64,000 nucleotides of DNA from Paludibacteraceae bacterium (GCA_017630395.1 JAGBVI010000001.1:62001-126000); one strand, 5' to 3'; positions 52,334-61,298 are shown, counted from the first letter of the stretch. Notes: generated from the letters alone by a model not told the origin. A program made the numbers and translations.

Positions 52334-53163
52334 TGAACGACCACAGTAGTTTACATAGAGCAAAGGCTAATAAGGAAGATGAGTTCTACACCAAATGGGG
52401 TGACATCTCCAAAGAACTTCAACATTATTCTAATGAGTTGATAGGAAAGAAAATTCATCTTCCTTGCGATACTGACGATAGCCATTTTGTAATGTATTTC
52501 AATAAGAATGAGAACGTAACTCATTCTTGTGAAGATTTTAGAGACCAAGATTGGAGCAATGTAGATGTCATTGTTACTAATCCTCCTTTCTCTCTTTTTA
52601 GAGAATTCTTGAACAAACTAATCACAGAGAACAAGAAGTTCCTTGTGTTAGGTTCATTGAACATGATTACCTACAAGGAAGTGTATAATCTCATCAGAGA
52701 TGGTAAGATGTGGTTGGGACACAATAGTGGTGACATGGAGTTTGAAGTACCTAGTTGGTATGAGCCTAGAAAGACAAGGTATAGGGAAGAGTTTGGTAAG
52801 AAGTATCGTTCAATGGGAAACATTTGTTGGTTTACTAACATAGGAAACCCTTGTAGTAAGAACTTCATCGAACTTACCAAGACTTATAATGAGATTGATT
52901 ATCCTAAGTATGATAACTACGATGCTATTGAAGTGAGCAAGGTAGCAGACATTCCTAAGGATTATAAGGGAGTGATGGGTGTTCCTATGACATTCCTTAC
53001 GAAGTATAATCCTAATCAGTTTAAGATTGTGGGTTTCAGAAAGGGTAACGATGGCAAGGATTTGCGTGTAAATGGCAAAGATAAGTATTTCAGAATTCTC
53101 ATTGAAAGAGTTATTTTGAAGTATTTTGTCATGAATTCTAATGAAGAAGTAGAACAAGTATGA
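52333..53163 (+). CDS. EcoRI-type adenine-specific DNA methyltransferase (276 aa)
   Basis: The catalytic motif is VIVTNPPFSLFREFL (NPPF) and a SAM-side motif IHLPCDTDDSHFVMYF precedes it; EEFGKKYRSMGNICWFTNIG and VMGVPMTFLTKYNP are hallmarks of the M.EcoRI family (PF13651). It probably methylates adenine in phage DNA and so protects it from restriction. No cognate nuclease is next to it. Its ATG overlaps the HD gene's TAA. Confidence 0.8.
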   Translation: MNDHSSLHRAKANKEDEFYTKWGDISKELQHYSNELIGKKIHLPCDTDDSHFVMYFNKNENVTHSCEDFRDQDWSNVDVIVTNPPFSLFREFLNKLITENKKFLVLGSLNMITYKEVYNLIRDGKMWLGHNSGDMEFEVPSWYEPRKTRYREEFGKKYRSMGNICWFTNIGNPCSKNFIELTKTYNEIDYPKYDNYDAIEVSKVADIPKDYKGVMGVPMTFLTKYNPNQFKIVGFRKGNDGKDLRVNGKDKYFRILIERVILKYFVMNSNEEVEQV

Positions 53164-53468
53164 TACCAAAAAAATTGATAAAAAAGACTATTGTTGACCT
53201 TTCTAATGAAGGGATGTGGAATATTGAATTTGTATCAGGAAAGAAAAGATACAAGGTCAAATACAATAAAGAAAAAGATGAGGTTTTTACTGATGAATTT
53301 GGAGTATTTGATTTTGAAAAGATAACTAATAGTGATATTAAAACTAATTTCACACTTAACTTTCAGTATGATGGGAAGTTGTGTTATTTTATTGCTTCAA
53401 GACCTACGGTAGAAATGTATATGTTCAACCCAGGGTTAAATCCTAGAAATTGTGTAGCACATTGGTAA
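53160..53468 (+). CDS. Hypothetical protein (102 aa)
   Basis: Unrecognised; Lys-rich beta protein (WNIEFVSGKKRYKVKYNKEK), ends MFNPGLNPRNCVAHW. ATGA overlap with the methyltransferase. Confidence 0.5.
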   Translation: MIPKKLIKKTIVDLSNEGMWNIEFVSGKKRYKVKYNKEKDEVFTDEFGVFDFEKITNSDIKTNFTLNFQYDGKLCYFIASRPTVEMYMFNPGLNPRNCVAHW

Positions 53469-53472
53469 AACA

Positions 53473-53487
53473 GAACTAATGTATAAT
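53473..53487 (+). promoter_or_regulatory. GAAC-N5-TATAAT promoter
   Basis: GAACTAATGTATAAT, 7 nt, ATG 53495; predicted leaderless. Confidence 0.7.
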
Positions 53488-53494
53488 AATACAC

Positions 53495-53683
53495 ATGAAT
53501 GACGAAACTGCAATTAAGTCTTTGAAAGAGATGATGGACGAAGGTTACATCTTACTTGACACAAAGATTGATTTTGATAAGAGTGAAGAAAAAGAAGGCA
53601 TGATAAAAATCAACGTGGATTGTTATTTTAAGAAACCTGAAGAAATAAAAGTTTATCTAAATTATGGAAAAGAAAATAGGTAA
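53495..53683 (+). CDS. Hypothetical protein (62 aa)
   Basis: Unrecognised small acidic protein; overlaps the next gene by 20 nt. Confidence 0.45.
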   Translation: MNDETAIKSLKEMMDEGYILLDTKIDFDKSEEKEGMIKINVDCYFKKPEEIKVYLNYGKENR

Positions 53684-54116
53684 TGTGTGGAGTGTTTTTC
53701 CTCTTTGTGGAAAGACATATTGCACTGATATTGTTGGTGTAGATGCGGTTGATTCGGATTCTTCTCAATTTTCTTGGGTTGAGGAAGATGGCAAAAAGGT
53801 GAGAAATCCTGAGTTTCCCAAGAATTACATTGAACACATCAAAGATGCCATTACTAAGCATGAGTATGTGTTTGTTAGTTCTCATCAGGAAGTTAGAGAT
53901 GCACTTGAAAAAGAGGGAATTCCATTCACGCTAGTCTATCCTCATCGTAACTGTCTTTCTAAGTGGATTGATAGATATGAAAAAAGAGACTTCAATGGCT
54001 TCCCTCTACAGGTTCTTATTAACAACTGGGAAAAGTGGCATGACGAATTGGATTCACAGAATTGTGAAAAGAAAATTATTATTAATGATAACGATTATTT
54101 GAGCAATATACTATAA
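53664..54116 (+). CDS. Conserved phage protein, kinase-like fold without P-loop (150 aa)
   Basis: The sequence VDAVDSDSSQFSWVEEDG, RNPEFPKNYIEHIKDAI, YVFVSSHQEVRDALEKEGI and LVYPHRNCLSKWIDRYEKR is a pattern I know from many phage genomes, where it is often labelled nucleoside or adenylate kinase-like. The residues S-S-Q/H-x-x-V-R-x-A-L and YP are constant. No GxxGxGK is present. Function not established. Confidence 0.55.
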   Translation: MEKKIGNVWSVFPLCGKTYCTDIVGVDAVDSDSSQFSWVEEDGKKVRNPEFPKNYIEHIKDAITKHEYVFVSSHQEVRDALEKEGIPFTLVYPHRNCLSKWIDRYEKRDFNGFPLQVLINNWEKWHDELDSQNCEKKIIINDNDYLSNIL

Positions 54117-54119
54117 AAT

Positions 54120-54824
54120 ATGGAAAAGAAATGCAAGAATTGTATGTGTTACAGTCCTGCTACACATCATGGTGATGGGACTAAGGGAACATGTGGACAG
54201 AGTGGAAAACTACTCGTACATGACCGTGAGGAATTCTGCTCATGTGGAATGTTCATGGAACTTCCTAAGAAGGAGAAGTTGGCGAGAACGATTGAGAGAG
54301 ATTTGCATGCTTGGATTCGTGAGCGTGATGCCATGTTTAACCGTTCTATGGAACTCGTATGCCACATTGGACATCTCTTTGAGCAAGGTGAGTTCAAAGT
54401 ATTTGATGTAGTGAAGTCTGCATCAGAGATGAAGAGTTTGGTATTCTTTGGTAAGCCCACTCTTACAGGACTTGACAAAGTATGGACTTATCATTGCCCT
54501 TGGAATGATGACATTGAATTCTTCATTGTGATTACACAGAGTGGCAAGATGGTTGTCAATTCTTGGATGAATGATAAGTTTGTCTTTGAATGGTTTGACA
54601 TTGAGGAAGACTTTGAGAAGTGCATGGGAATCGTTGATAAGATTCGACAGAACTGTATCTTAGGAGCAAATGCTACTGATGTTGTTAATGAGGTTGAACA
54701 GAACAAGTGTGTATCAAGTCTTGATGAAGTGACAGAGATAATTCATCCTATCAATCGTGAAGATGATGAACTTCCACCACCTCCTCCTGTAATCAATCTC
54801 TCCTCTATTCGTTATCCACGCTAA
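54120..54824 (+). CDS. Cys-rich N-terminal protein (234 aa)
   Basis: The first 45 residues (CKNCMCYSP...GTCGQSG...CSCGMF) likely form a zinc knuckle like those at 30892. A helical middle and a Pro-rich end (ELPPPPPVINLSS) follow. Not recognised. Confidence 0.5.
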   Translation: MEKKCKNCMCYSPATHHGDGTKGTCGQSGKLLVHDREEFCSCGMFMELPKKEKLARTIERDLHAWIRERDAMFNRSMELVCHIGHLFEQGEFKVFDVVKSASEMKSLVFFGKPTLTGLDKVWTYHCPWNDDIEFFIVITQSGKMVVNSWMNDKFVFEWFDIEEDFEKCMGIVDKIRQNCILGANATDVVNEVEQNKCVSSLDEVTEIIHPINREDDELPPPPPVINLSSIRYPR

Positions 54825-54826
54825 TT

Positions 54827-55006
54827 ATGTATTTTGTAGATGAACATACATGGCGTTCCATTTCTCATGGTAATCCGTTTGAGCAAGAACTGATTTATCT
54901 AAAAGATGGTACGGAGATTAGGATATTAGGACAGTTCATTTATACCAATTCTAAAATTCCTCATGACAAAATTCTTGAAATTATTTTTGAATTAAAATGT
55001 ATTTGA
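54827..55006 (+). CDS. Hypothetical protein (59 aa)
   Basis: MYFVDEHTWRSISHGNPFEQ to ELKCI-TGA, overlapping the methylase start by 10 nt. Unrecognised. Confidence 0.45.
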   Translation: MYFVDEHTWRSISHGNPFEQELIYLKDGTEIRILGQFIYTNSKIPHDKILEIIFELKCI

Positions 55007-56073
55007 CAAATCAGATTATTACCTACATTGGTAACAAGCGTAAAATCCTTCCTTTCATTGAGCGTTCTCTCAATTAGATTGGAATAAAGGATTATACATT
55101 CCTTGACCTTTTTAGTGGTAGTGGTATTGTAAGCAGATTGGCTAAGATTCATGGTGCTAAGAAGATTATTGCCAATGACCTTGAGTATTACAGTATGGTT
55201 CTCAATACTATATTCCTCCGTAATGAAGAGGGTGACAAGAAAGAGTTTGAGGAAATGAAGAATGAAATTCTTTCTAAGCCTTTATTTGAGGGATGGGTAT
55301 GTGAGAACTATGCACCTAAGGATGATAATGACATTCGGAGAGGTGAGCGTTGTTTCTATACTCGTGAAAATGCTTTGATTATTGATAGTTATCTTGAATC
55401 ACTGAAAGAACTTCCATGTGAAGTTGCTGACATGTTTCTTGCTCCTCTCATTTATGAGGCTTCTGTTCATACAAATACAAGTGGTGTGTTCAAGGGTTTC
55501 TATAAGAATAAGCAAGGTATTGGACAGTTTGGTGGTGAGGGTAAGAATGCCCTTCAGCGTATTTGTGGTAAGATTGACCCAAAATTCCCTGTATTCTGCC
55601 CTAACGAAACAGAGAACATCATTATCAGTGCTGATGCTTCAAGTGTTGTAAAAGATACAAAGATTGTGGAGCAAGCCAAAGGCATTGACATTACTTACAT
55701 TGACCCTCCTTATAATCAGCATCCTTATGGTTCTAACTATTTCATGCTCAATGCCATAGCCAAGTGTAAGTGTCCTGAGGAGATTAGTAAGGTCAGTGGT
55801 ATTCCTAAGGATTGGAACAGAAGCATCTACAACAAGAGGGTAGAAGGAGTAATGCAGTTGCTCAAAGACATTGAGAATGTGGATAGTAAGTATGTGTTGC
55901 TTAGTTATTCAAGCGAAGCATATCTACCTATCAAGGACATGGTAGCAGAGTTGGCAAAGATAGGATTGATAACTAACTTACAAGAGATTGACTACAATGT
56001 GTTTAGAGGTAGTAGAAACTTGAGTAACAGACCTAAGAAGTTGCAAGAGTATTTGATAACGATAAGAAAGTAA
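54997..56073 (+). CDS. D12-class (Dam-like) DNA adenine methyltransferase (358 aa), one in-frame TAG
   Basis: ATG 54997 and readthrough of TAG 55075-55077 restore the N-terminal motif X (TYIGNKRKILPFIERSL) before motif I (TFLDLFSGSGIVSRLAK). Motif IV is DITYIDPPYNQHPYG, with SNYFMLNAIAKC after it. The standard-code ORF (from 55138) would lack the SAM-binding N-terminus. Likely modifies GATC-like sites in phage DNA. Second adenine methylase within 3 kb; a terminator follows. Confidence 0.88.
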
Positions 56074-56079
56074 AATATA

Positions 56080-56108
56080 GGGACGCTCGATAAGGAGCGT
56101 CCTTTTTT
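56080..56108 (+). terminator. Rho-independent terminator
   Basis: GGACGCTC / GAGCGTCC stem and TTTTTT. Confidence 0.85.
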
Positions 56109-56115
56109 CATTTGA

Positions 56116-56123
56116 TAAATAAC
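56116..56123 (+). promoter_or_regulatory. Late-type TAAATAAC box
   Basis: TAAATAAC, 7 nt before ATG 56131 of a TAG-containing structural gene. Confidence 0.4.
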
Positions 56124-56130
56124 TAATACA

Positions 56131-57249
56131 ATGGTTATTAGTAAATGCGTTCCGTTAGCTATTTCAAGAAACAAGTTTTCAAATTTTGATTTACATACTA
56201 CTCCTGAAAATATGGTGTTGGTAGGATATAAAACGGTCAAAGAAGAATCAAATGACGGTAAAGAAAAAAATGTTAATATCAGACTTAATTACAACATTAT
56301 AAAAGATGATATTATAAAAACTATCAAAAATGACCCACAATGGGGTCAAGGAGGAGAAAATATCGTTGCGCCAGAAATTCCAGTAACGCCAGTAACTCCT
56401 GTTGCATTGGAAACATATGCTATCTCTGTAACTTCATTTGATGAGTTTGATGAGCCTATTCGTGTAACTATTGAAAATGGTGGAACTTGGGACACAGAGA
56501 ATAAGACAAACTTTCTTGATGTTAAACAAAGGCAAGCACTTATTGAAATTAATTCAGGAGGTAAGTATACAAGCGATTATATTTACATCTATGACCCCAT
56601 GAATGGTTCAGTTTCTCATATAGTTGTTGATAATACAGGATTGCCAAATGAAGATGGAACAGTCACCCCACCAGAAACCAATTTTGTCTTGTATTATGGC
56701 GGTGAAGATAATTGTTATGAGATTTTATCCGTACCTCCGATGTGTAGAGGTGTCATCCAAGTTTTACATTCTAAAAACATGAACATGGACTTCATTCTTC
56801 ATTCGTCCTATGTAGATGTACCATCCGATGTTGATGTAACAAGATTTGTACCTGACTAGAAAAATGAAAACGACGATTTTAACAATACGCCTGTTGATAA
56901 GAGTCCTACAATGATAACCAATGCGGATACATTTTATATTAACATGAACGAAGAAAAGGGTTTTTTTGAATTTTATACGAGAGAGCACGATTCGTATACA
57001 TTTGTATTTTCTTCGCCAGAATTGGGGTCTTCAACGTACATGGTCATTAATAACTGTGGAGAGAATTATCATGGACACCCTGTTAAAATACGATATGGAA
57101 AAATTATGGATGTCAATAATAATGGAATTTATGATGATAGTGACCTTGAACTTGCTTACGAAATAACAGAAATTGAAAATGAAATTGCTATTATTGAAAT
57201 TTTCCATTCTCTTTCTGCTGATTTTGTAGTTAAAATAACCAAAATTTAA
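56131..57249 (+). CDS. Virion structural protein (372 aa), one in-frame TAG
   Basis: The frame crosses TAG 56857-56859 to TAA 57247. It is beta-rich with a Pro/Val hinge (EIPVTPVTPVALE) and repeated strand patterns; a dockerin-like acidic loop DVNNNGIYDDSDLELAY (residues about 330-347) resembles a calcium-binding EF-hand-type loop. Fibre or baseplate role inferred. Confidence 0.6.
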
Positions 57250-57254
57250 TAAAA

Positions 57255-57755
57255 ATGTTTTATCTGAATAATATAGCTTAGGAAGTATATCGTGAATTAC
57301 GAGACAAGAATCTCAGTCAGATTACAAATTTGTCAAATATTGAGATTTGTAATAATACTGACTTCGTTTTAGATTTAACTGGCGTTAAAATCAATAACGA
57401 AAGTCCCATTGACGAAATTTTACTAATCATGATTCAATGGGGTGATGGCACTTCTGATAGATTATCAAGACCTATGACTAAAACAGACGTCGAATGGAAA
57501 ATGGCTACACATTTTTTTAATACTAATAATTAGAAAAACTTAAAAATTACAATAAAAGTCTATAACATTAAAGGTGAACTCGTAGAAATTCAAATACCTT
57601 ATACTATTTTGAACAAAAGCATCTATGATTTAGGTGCAAAATTCAAATTGTTACAAGCGAATGTTTCAAATAAAAATCTGACACAATTCATTTTGAAGGA
57701 AGGTATAAATGATTCCATAATAATTGTATCAGAAAAAGGATGGAAAGAATTATAA
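57255..57755 (+). CDS. Structural protein with PKD-like segment (166 aa), two in-frame TAGs
   Basis: ATG 57255, TAGs at codon 9 and 57531-57533, TAA 57753-57755. The segment LLIMIQWGDGTSDRLSRP has the WGDGT core of PKD/Ig-like repeats found in phage fibres. It ends back to back with the convergent nucleotidyltransferase gene. Confidence 0.6.
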
Positions 57756-58223
57756 TTACATGATTTTTCGTAAAGATGATGCACTAATATTAGTTTTAAC
57801 ATCAACTGGTTCCACCTTTACATTTACATTAGGATATTTTTGATTATAGTATTTCTCTATTGTTTTAAACCGTTCAATGTCTTTGTCCTTATTCGCACAA
57901 CCAAACATCACAGTTCCCTCCGTAATCTCAGAACCAAATTCATAGCAATCGCGTACAGGGCTTTGCTCAGAGATTCTTACTTCAATACTATCTCCAAACA
58001 TTTCATGTAACTTATCCTTGGCAAACTGTGGAGTAATTACTTGACCACTCCCTGTCAATCTCTCATTTTTCTTTGATGGATTAGACACCAATACAATTAC
58101 CTTACCTCTTACTTTACTAGCAAGAGATTGGTAATGACTTATCATCTCATAATGCCCTTGATGAGGGGGACGAAATGAGCCAGGGATTAGACAATAAAAA
58201 GGGCTATGATTTCTCATAGCCAC
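57756..58223 (-). CDS. NMNAT/cytidylyltransferase-like nucleotidyltransferase (155 aa)
   Basis: HxGH superfamily: CLIPGSFRPPHQGHYEMISH contains the G-x-F-x-P-x-H-x-GH signature, VIVLVSNPSKKNER is the next strand and the C-terminal NISASSLRKIM is the ISSTxxR motif. It could be a nicotinamide or nicotinate mononucleotide adenylyltransferase, which would fill the NadD/NadM step missing from the 29-40 kb NAD island, or a cytidylyltransferase. The substrate cannot be told from sequence alone. Confidence 0.75.
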   Translation of the reverse strand: MAMRNHSPFYCLIPGSFRPPHQGHYEMISHYQSLASKVRGKVIVLVSNPSKKNERLTGSGQVITPQFAKDKLHEMFGDSIEVRISEQSPVRDCYEFGSEITEGTVMFGCANKDKDIERFKTIEKYYNQKYPNVNVKVEPVDVKTNISASSLRKIM

Positions 58224-58262
58224 ATTCTATCTCATGAATCTAAAATTGTCAAGATTAAAAAG

Positions 58263-58691
58263 TTAGATATTATTTAAATTATCACCTAACTCATCATTTA
58301 ATATTAAACCTGCCCCCTTTACAAACTCAATAACTTGGTCTGCATTATCCGTTGTGACGGTTTCAAATTGTGTAGGAATGATGATTTCTGGTTTATTATC
58401 TTTTAAAAATTTGAGCATCGTGTTCGCCCAATTTGCCTTGGTTATAGGGGAAATAAAAGTTCCTATTTCAACATCAGCAATTTGAGAAGGGTCTTGTTCT
58501 GCTTCACCTTCCGTTGTAGCACCATCTTCAGCAGGGGATTCGTCACCTTCCGTTTTCGTATCTCCCTCATCAGCAGGGTCTTCCGTAGTAGCTTCATCAC
58601 CACCCATTTCAGCATCATCCTCCATAGGCATTTCATCAGCTTCATTGAGCTGCTTCATCATGTCATCAATAAATTTAAAACACTTAAACAT
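58263..58691 (-). CDS. Acidic scaffold-like protein (142 aa)
   Basis: Residues 15-75 are almost all Asp, Glu, Gly and Thr (DDAEMGGDEATTEDPADEGD); the C-terminus (WANTMLKFLKDNKPEIII) is a normal folded part. It resembles the acidic protein at 6868 in composition and also has a late-type box upstream. Prohead-core role inferred. Confidence 0.45.
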   Translation of the reverse strand: MFKCFKFIDDMMKQLNEADEMPMEDDAEMGGDEATTEDPADEGDTKTEGDESPAEDGATTEGEAEQDPSQIADVEIGTFISPITKANWANTMLKFLKDNKPEIIIPTQFETVTTDNADQVIEFVKGAGLILNDELGDNLNNI

Positions 58692-58698
58692 TCTGTGT

Positions 58699-58706
58699 AT
58701 TATTTA
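58699..58706 (-). promoter_or_regulatory. Late-type TAAATAAT box
   Basis: Minus strand TAAATAAT, 7 nt before ATG 58691. Confidence 0.4.
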
Positions 58707-58723
58707 TCATCCTCAAACACTCA

Positions 58724-58731
58724 AAAGATTA
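58724..58731. repeat. Left 8-bp target duplication AAAGATTA
   Basis: AAAGATTA flanks the IS on the left and recurs exactly at 61240-61247. Confidence 0.9.
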
Positions 58732-58792
58732 GGCTCTATCACCAACATCAGGTGATTTTTAAGCAATCGTCAACAGTCTTTTTTAGTCCTAC

Positions 58793-59359
58793 TTGTCACT
58801 AAATAACAAAGTGACTATAAATGAATTATCTAGGGTCTTGGCTATTTTGAATGAGAACAACGAGACCACTCCACCAGAATTCCATTTTACAGAGACACAA
58901 GGCAAATGGACAAACTCACCTAGACTCACTCCATTACAAAGCATTCCATTGACTTCGGAAAAAGCAATGAGAACATTTATTAATGGACTGGAAGAATTGT
59001 CACGAGAACAAGAAATCATGACGATGTTCGGCAAGGTTCGTATGAATGAGAAAGTGAAAAATCATCTGCACGAGAAGAGACGCAAGGAAATGTCTTGGCG
59101 AACAGTTACATTGGGATACGCCGTAGAAACACTTAAACGCCCACAAGAGGTATGGTTACAAAGAAATAGACGATTACTATTCATTAGCCAGTATGAAGCA
59201 GAGATAAGAAACAAGAAGACTAACTAGATGGAAAAGAGAATAGTCGTCTCAATAGTGGTTACTACTCTGAATGGAGTTTGTGTAACCGCATACAACGAGA
59301 AAAATAAGCCACTTGACCAGTATAAATACAGGAAAGGAAAGTTGGTTTATGAAAAGTGA
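58793..59359 (+). CDS. BECR-fold (PBECR-type) toxin-like ribonuclease passenger, one in-frame TAG (about 188 aa)
   Basis: There is no ATG at the 5' end; TTG 58793 or GTG 58811 start the frame, and reading TAG 59225-59227 as Gln carries it to TGA 59357. The C-terminal half resembles the phage Barnase-EndoU-ColicinE5/D-RelE-like (PBECR) nucleases: NEKVKNHLHEKRR, YAVETLKRPQEVW, LLFISQY, then after the TAG VVSIVVTTLNGVCVTAY and a terminal YRKGKLVYEK. The last strands lie behind the TAG, so activity would need a TAG-reading translation system. A hairpin AAGGACAGG/CCTGTCCTT follows. Confidence 0.5.
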
Positions 59360-59360
59360 A

Positions 59361-59384
59361 AAAGGACAGGTGAATCCTGTCCTT
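59361..59384 (+). terminator. Hairpin after the passenger nuclease
   Basis: AAGGACAGG / CCTGTCCTT stem without a clear T-run. The 135 bases from here to the transposase stop hold no gene I can support. Confidence 0.4.
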
Positions 59385-59520
59385 ATCATGTTCTACACCG
59401 CAGGTTCGTTACGGTAAGGCTACACAAGGAAAGTTATCGCACGACCGCCTTGCCTTGCTACGGAGAAAATTATACACCTTTCTCCTTCAATGTCAACACT
59501 TTTCTAATAATATTTTCAAA

Positions 59521-60561
59521 TTAAGCAACCAACGGAAGCGCAGGACGCTGACTAATCTCTTCAACGCGAGTATAGCAATTAGTTGTCAGAACATGGTTAA
59601 TCAGAATGCTCATCTTCTGTGTGGTAGTCTCCTTAGCGTAGTTGAGGAAGTTGTTCCAGAGAAGATAATTGTTCAGATGCTTGGTAGATACGCCATTAAA
59701 GCGGTCAATGAAGCCTTTGAGTTTGCCGTGGTAGTTATTGATGTGCTGAATGTGATAGATACCCTTGACTCGTTTTGCCTTGGAGAGTTTGATTTGTTCA
59801 AGGGCGTTTTCAGCAACAAGACCACAATAGGCAGAACTGTTATCCGTGCAGAGAACAGAGCCATAGGCAACATGATTACCAAGAACGGAAGTAATGACCT
59901 TGCGAGAAGGCTGTCCGAGAGTTGCAATTTGAGAGACAGACTTGCCATTACGATTGACAGCGCAGGGAACACAAACTTGCTCACGAGACAGACCTCGCTT
60001 GTGAATTGACTTACCTCGCTTATGAGACTTACGGTTCATGTTGAAGGATTTGTTCTTCTTGTGATTTCCCTTATAAGAGACAGGGAAGTAGGTTTCGTCC
60101 GCTTCAACGATACCGCTCATCTCAATGCTATCCATGATTGATTTGAGCGAGTCCAGAACCTTGTGTCGCCAACGCCATGCCGTATTGAAGTGGATTCCGC
60201 ATTCCTCAGCAGTTTTGCGAACAGAATGCCCTTCCATCATGCAGGAGAGAAACTTCTTCCATACCTTGACAGACTTCTGGGAATTGTAGGTTACGCCATT
60301 GGTGCTGACAGTGAAACGCTTTCCACAATGCTTGCAAAGATAACGCTGTCTGCCAGTCTCAGACTTACCATTTCTCGTCACGCCCTTGCCCTTGGATTCA
60401 CAATGAGGACAGACAATCCCATTGGCGAATCTCATATCAACAAAAGCCTTATCGTCCATAGGAGAAGATGCGCTCTCAACGGCAGAGAGAAAACGATTTC
60501 TCTCTGAGATACTAAGTTTCTTGAACTCTTTGAGCAGGTTTGCTATGGCTTCGTTACGCAT
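59521..60561 (-). CDS. IS1595-family (ISXO2-like) transposase (346 aa)
   Basis: N-terminal zinc ribbon CPHCESKGKG...RQRYLCKHCGKRF, an HTH-like middle (GHSVRKTAEECGIHFNTAWR), then the DDE-type core: VEADETYFPVSYKG, VLCTDNSSAYCGL and the IS1595 HINNYHGKLKGFIDRFNGV with LNNYLLWNNF. ATG 60561 is set by its own TTGACA-17-TATAAT promoter (minus strand). Codon use is more GC-rich than phage genes and has no in-frame TAG, consistent with recent arrival from a cellular genome. Confidence 0.88.
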   Translation of the reverse strand: MRNEAIANLLKEFKKLSISERNRFLSAVESASSPMDDKAFVDMRFANGIVCPHCESKGKGVTRNGKSETGRQRYLCKHCGKRFTVSTNGVTYNSQKSVKVWKKFLSCMMEGHSVRKTAEECGIHFNTAWRWRHKVLDSLKSIMDSIEMSGIVEADETYFPVSYKGNHKKNKSFNMNRKSHKRGKSIHKRGLSREQVCVPCAVNRNGKSVSQIATLGQPSRKVITSVLGNHVAYGSVLCTDNSSAYCGLVAENALEQIKLSKAKRVKGIYHIQHINNYHGKLKGFIDRFNGVSTKHLNNYLLWNNFLNYAKETTTQKMSILINHVLTTNCYTRVEEISQRPALPLVA

Positions 60562-60583
60562 AATCTCTTTATCTGACGCGAGA

Positions 60584-60612
60584 ATTATATCATAAACGAA
60601 ACTTATTGTCAA
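60584..60612 (-). promoter_or_regulatory. sigma70-like promoter of the transposase
   Basis: Minus strand TTGACA, 17-nt spacer, TATAAT, 23 nt before ATG 60561. Confidence 0.75.
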
Positions 60613-60684
60613 TAGAATTCTAATAGTTTAGATGAGAATTTTAGAAAAATTCCAGGCTTTTTAATGGAGATATCAGAAGAATGC

Positions 60685-60693
60685 TAAATAAAG
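60685..60693 (+). promoter_or_regulatory. Late-type TAAATAAAG box inside the IS
   Basis: TAAATAAAG before the second passenger gene, the same box as phage late genes. Confidence 0.35.
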
Positions 60694-60707
60694 GAAAGAA
60701 AAAGATT

Positions 60708-61139
60708 ATGTACAAGTATAAAGTTCAAATTAAGAAAGTTAGCGGAAGATTAAACGAGAGTGTTCTTCCTTCTAAGAATTTGGTAGTAAAATCCAAGACT
60801 AAGAAGTCTAAGAGTACAGTTTTAGCAGAGGCATCTAAGTTCTTCAAGAAGAAGTATGGTCTTGTGATTGAGAGTGGTGATGTTGATATGTATGATGATT
60901 ATGATACGGACGGTTGGTTTGCCCCATACAACGAAGATGAAGAATTTTTTGTTGTTGATGTTAGTAGAATTGGCAGACAAGATATTGGAGATGTTGTAGA
61001 TTCAACAATGACAGTTGACCAACTTCGTAGCATGTTGACAGGTTATGATAGAGATACCAAAATTATTCTTTTTGATGACAGAAAAGGTTATGGTAGTCTT
61101 ACTAATTACGACATTAACTTTACTGAAATTCAGGCGTAA
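60708..61139 (+). CDS. Second IS passenger, small phage-type protein (143 aa)
   Basis: Basic N-terminus (YKYKVQIKKVSGRLNESVLP), an acidic middle and a C-terminal MTVDQLRSMLTGYDRDTKII that resembles the LNTMS-family proteins at 44095 and 51519. No transposition role is evident; probably a phage gene captured between the IS ends. A terminator follows. Confidence 0.55.
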   Translation: MYKYKVQIKKVSGRLNESVLPSKNLVVKSKTKKSKSTVLAEASKFFKKKYGLVIESGDVDMYDDYDTDGWFAPYNEDEEFFVVDVSRIGRQDIGDVVDSTMTVDQLRSMLTGYDRDTKIILFDDRKGYGSLTNYDINFTEIQA

Positions 61140-61163
61140 CTAAAAATTATTTCCAATCAAATC

Positions 61164-61200
61164 AAAAACCCACTACTCAAAAGGTAGTGGGTAATTTTTT
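61164..61200 (+). terminator. Rho-independent terminator
   Basis: ACCCACTACT / AGTAGTGGGT stem and TTTTTT, just inside the IS right end. Confidence 0.8.
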
Positions 61201-61239
61201 GGGAGTGTTTGAAAATCACCTGATGTTGGTGATAGAGCC

Positions 61240-61247
61240 AAAGATTA
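61240..61247. repeat. Right 8-bp target duplication AAAGATTA
   Basis: Exact copy of the left flank. A third AAAGATTA lies 60-70 bases further in the leader. Confidence 0.9.
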
Positions 61248-61283
61248 TGTGTGAAATTTATCTGAAAATCATACAAATGAATA

Positions 61284-61298
61284 GAACTTCTGTATAAT
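61284..61298 (+). promoter_or_regulatory. GAAC-N5-TATAAT promoter
   Basis: GAACTTCTGTATAAT; here the ATG is 77 nt downstream, so this message is leadered. Confidence 0.6.

Larger units (their letters stand above)
58732..61239. mobile_element. IS1595-family element with two passenger genes (2,508 bp)
   Basis: The ends are 28-bp perfect inverted repeats (58732-58759, beginning GGCTCTATCACCAACATCAG, and 61212-61239) bounded by the 8-bp direct repeat AAAGATTA, the duplication length usual for IS1595. Inside are a leftward ISXO2-like transposase and two rightward passenger genes: a BECR-nuclease-like gene at the left and a small phage-type gene at the right. Exact ends and duplication show a recent, probably intact insertion between a late operon and the homing endonuclease. 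Confidence 0.9.

Noticed and set aside
59386..59520. tRNA-like GGTTCG motif between the passenger nuclease and transposase
   Set aside because: The flanking bases do not form the T-arm or acceptor stem.
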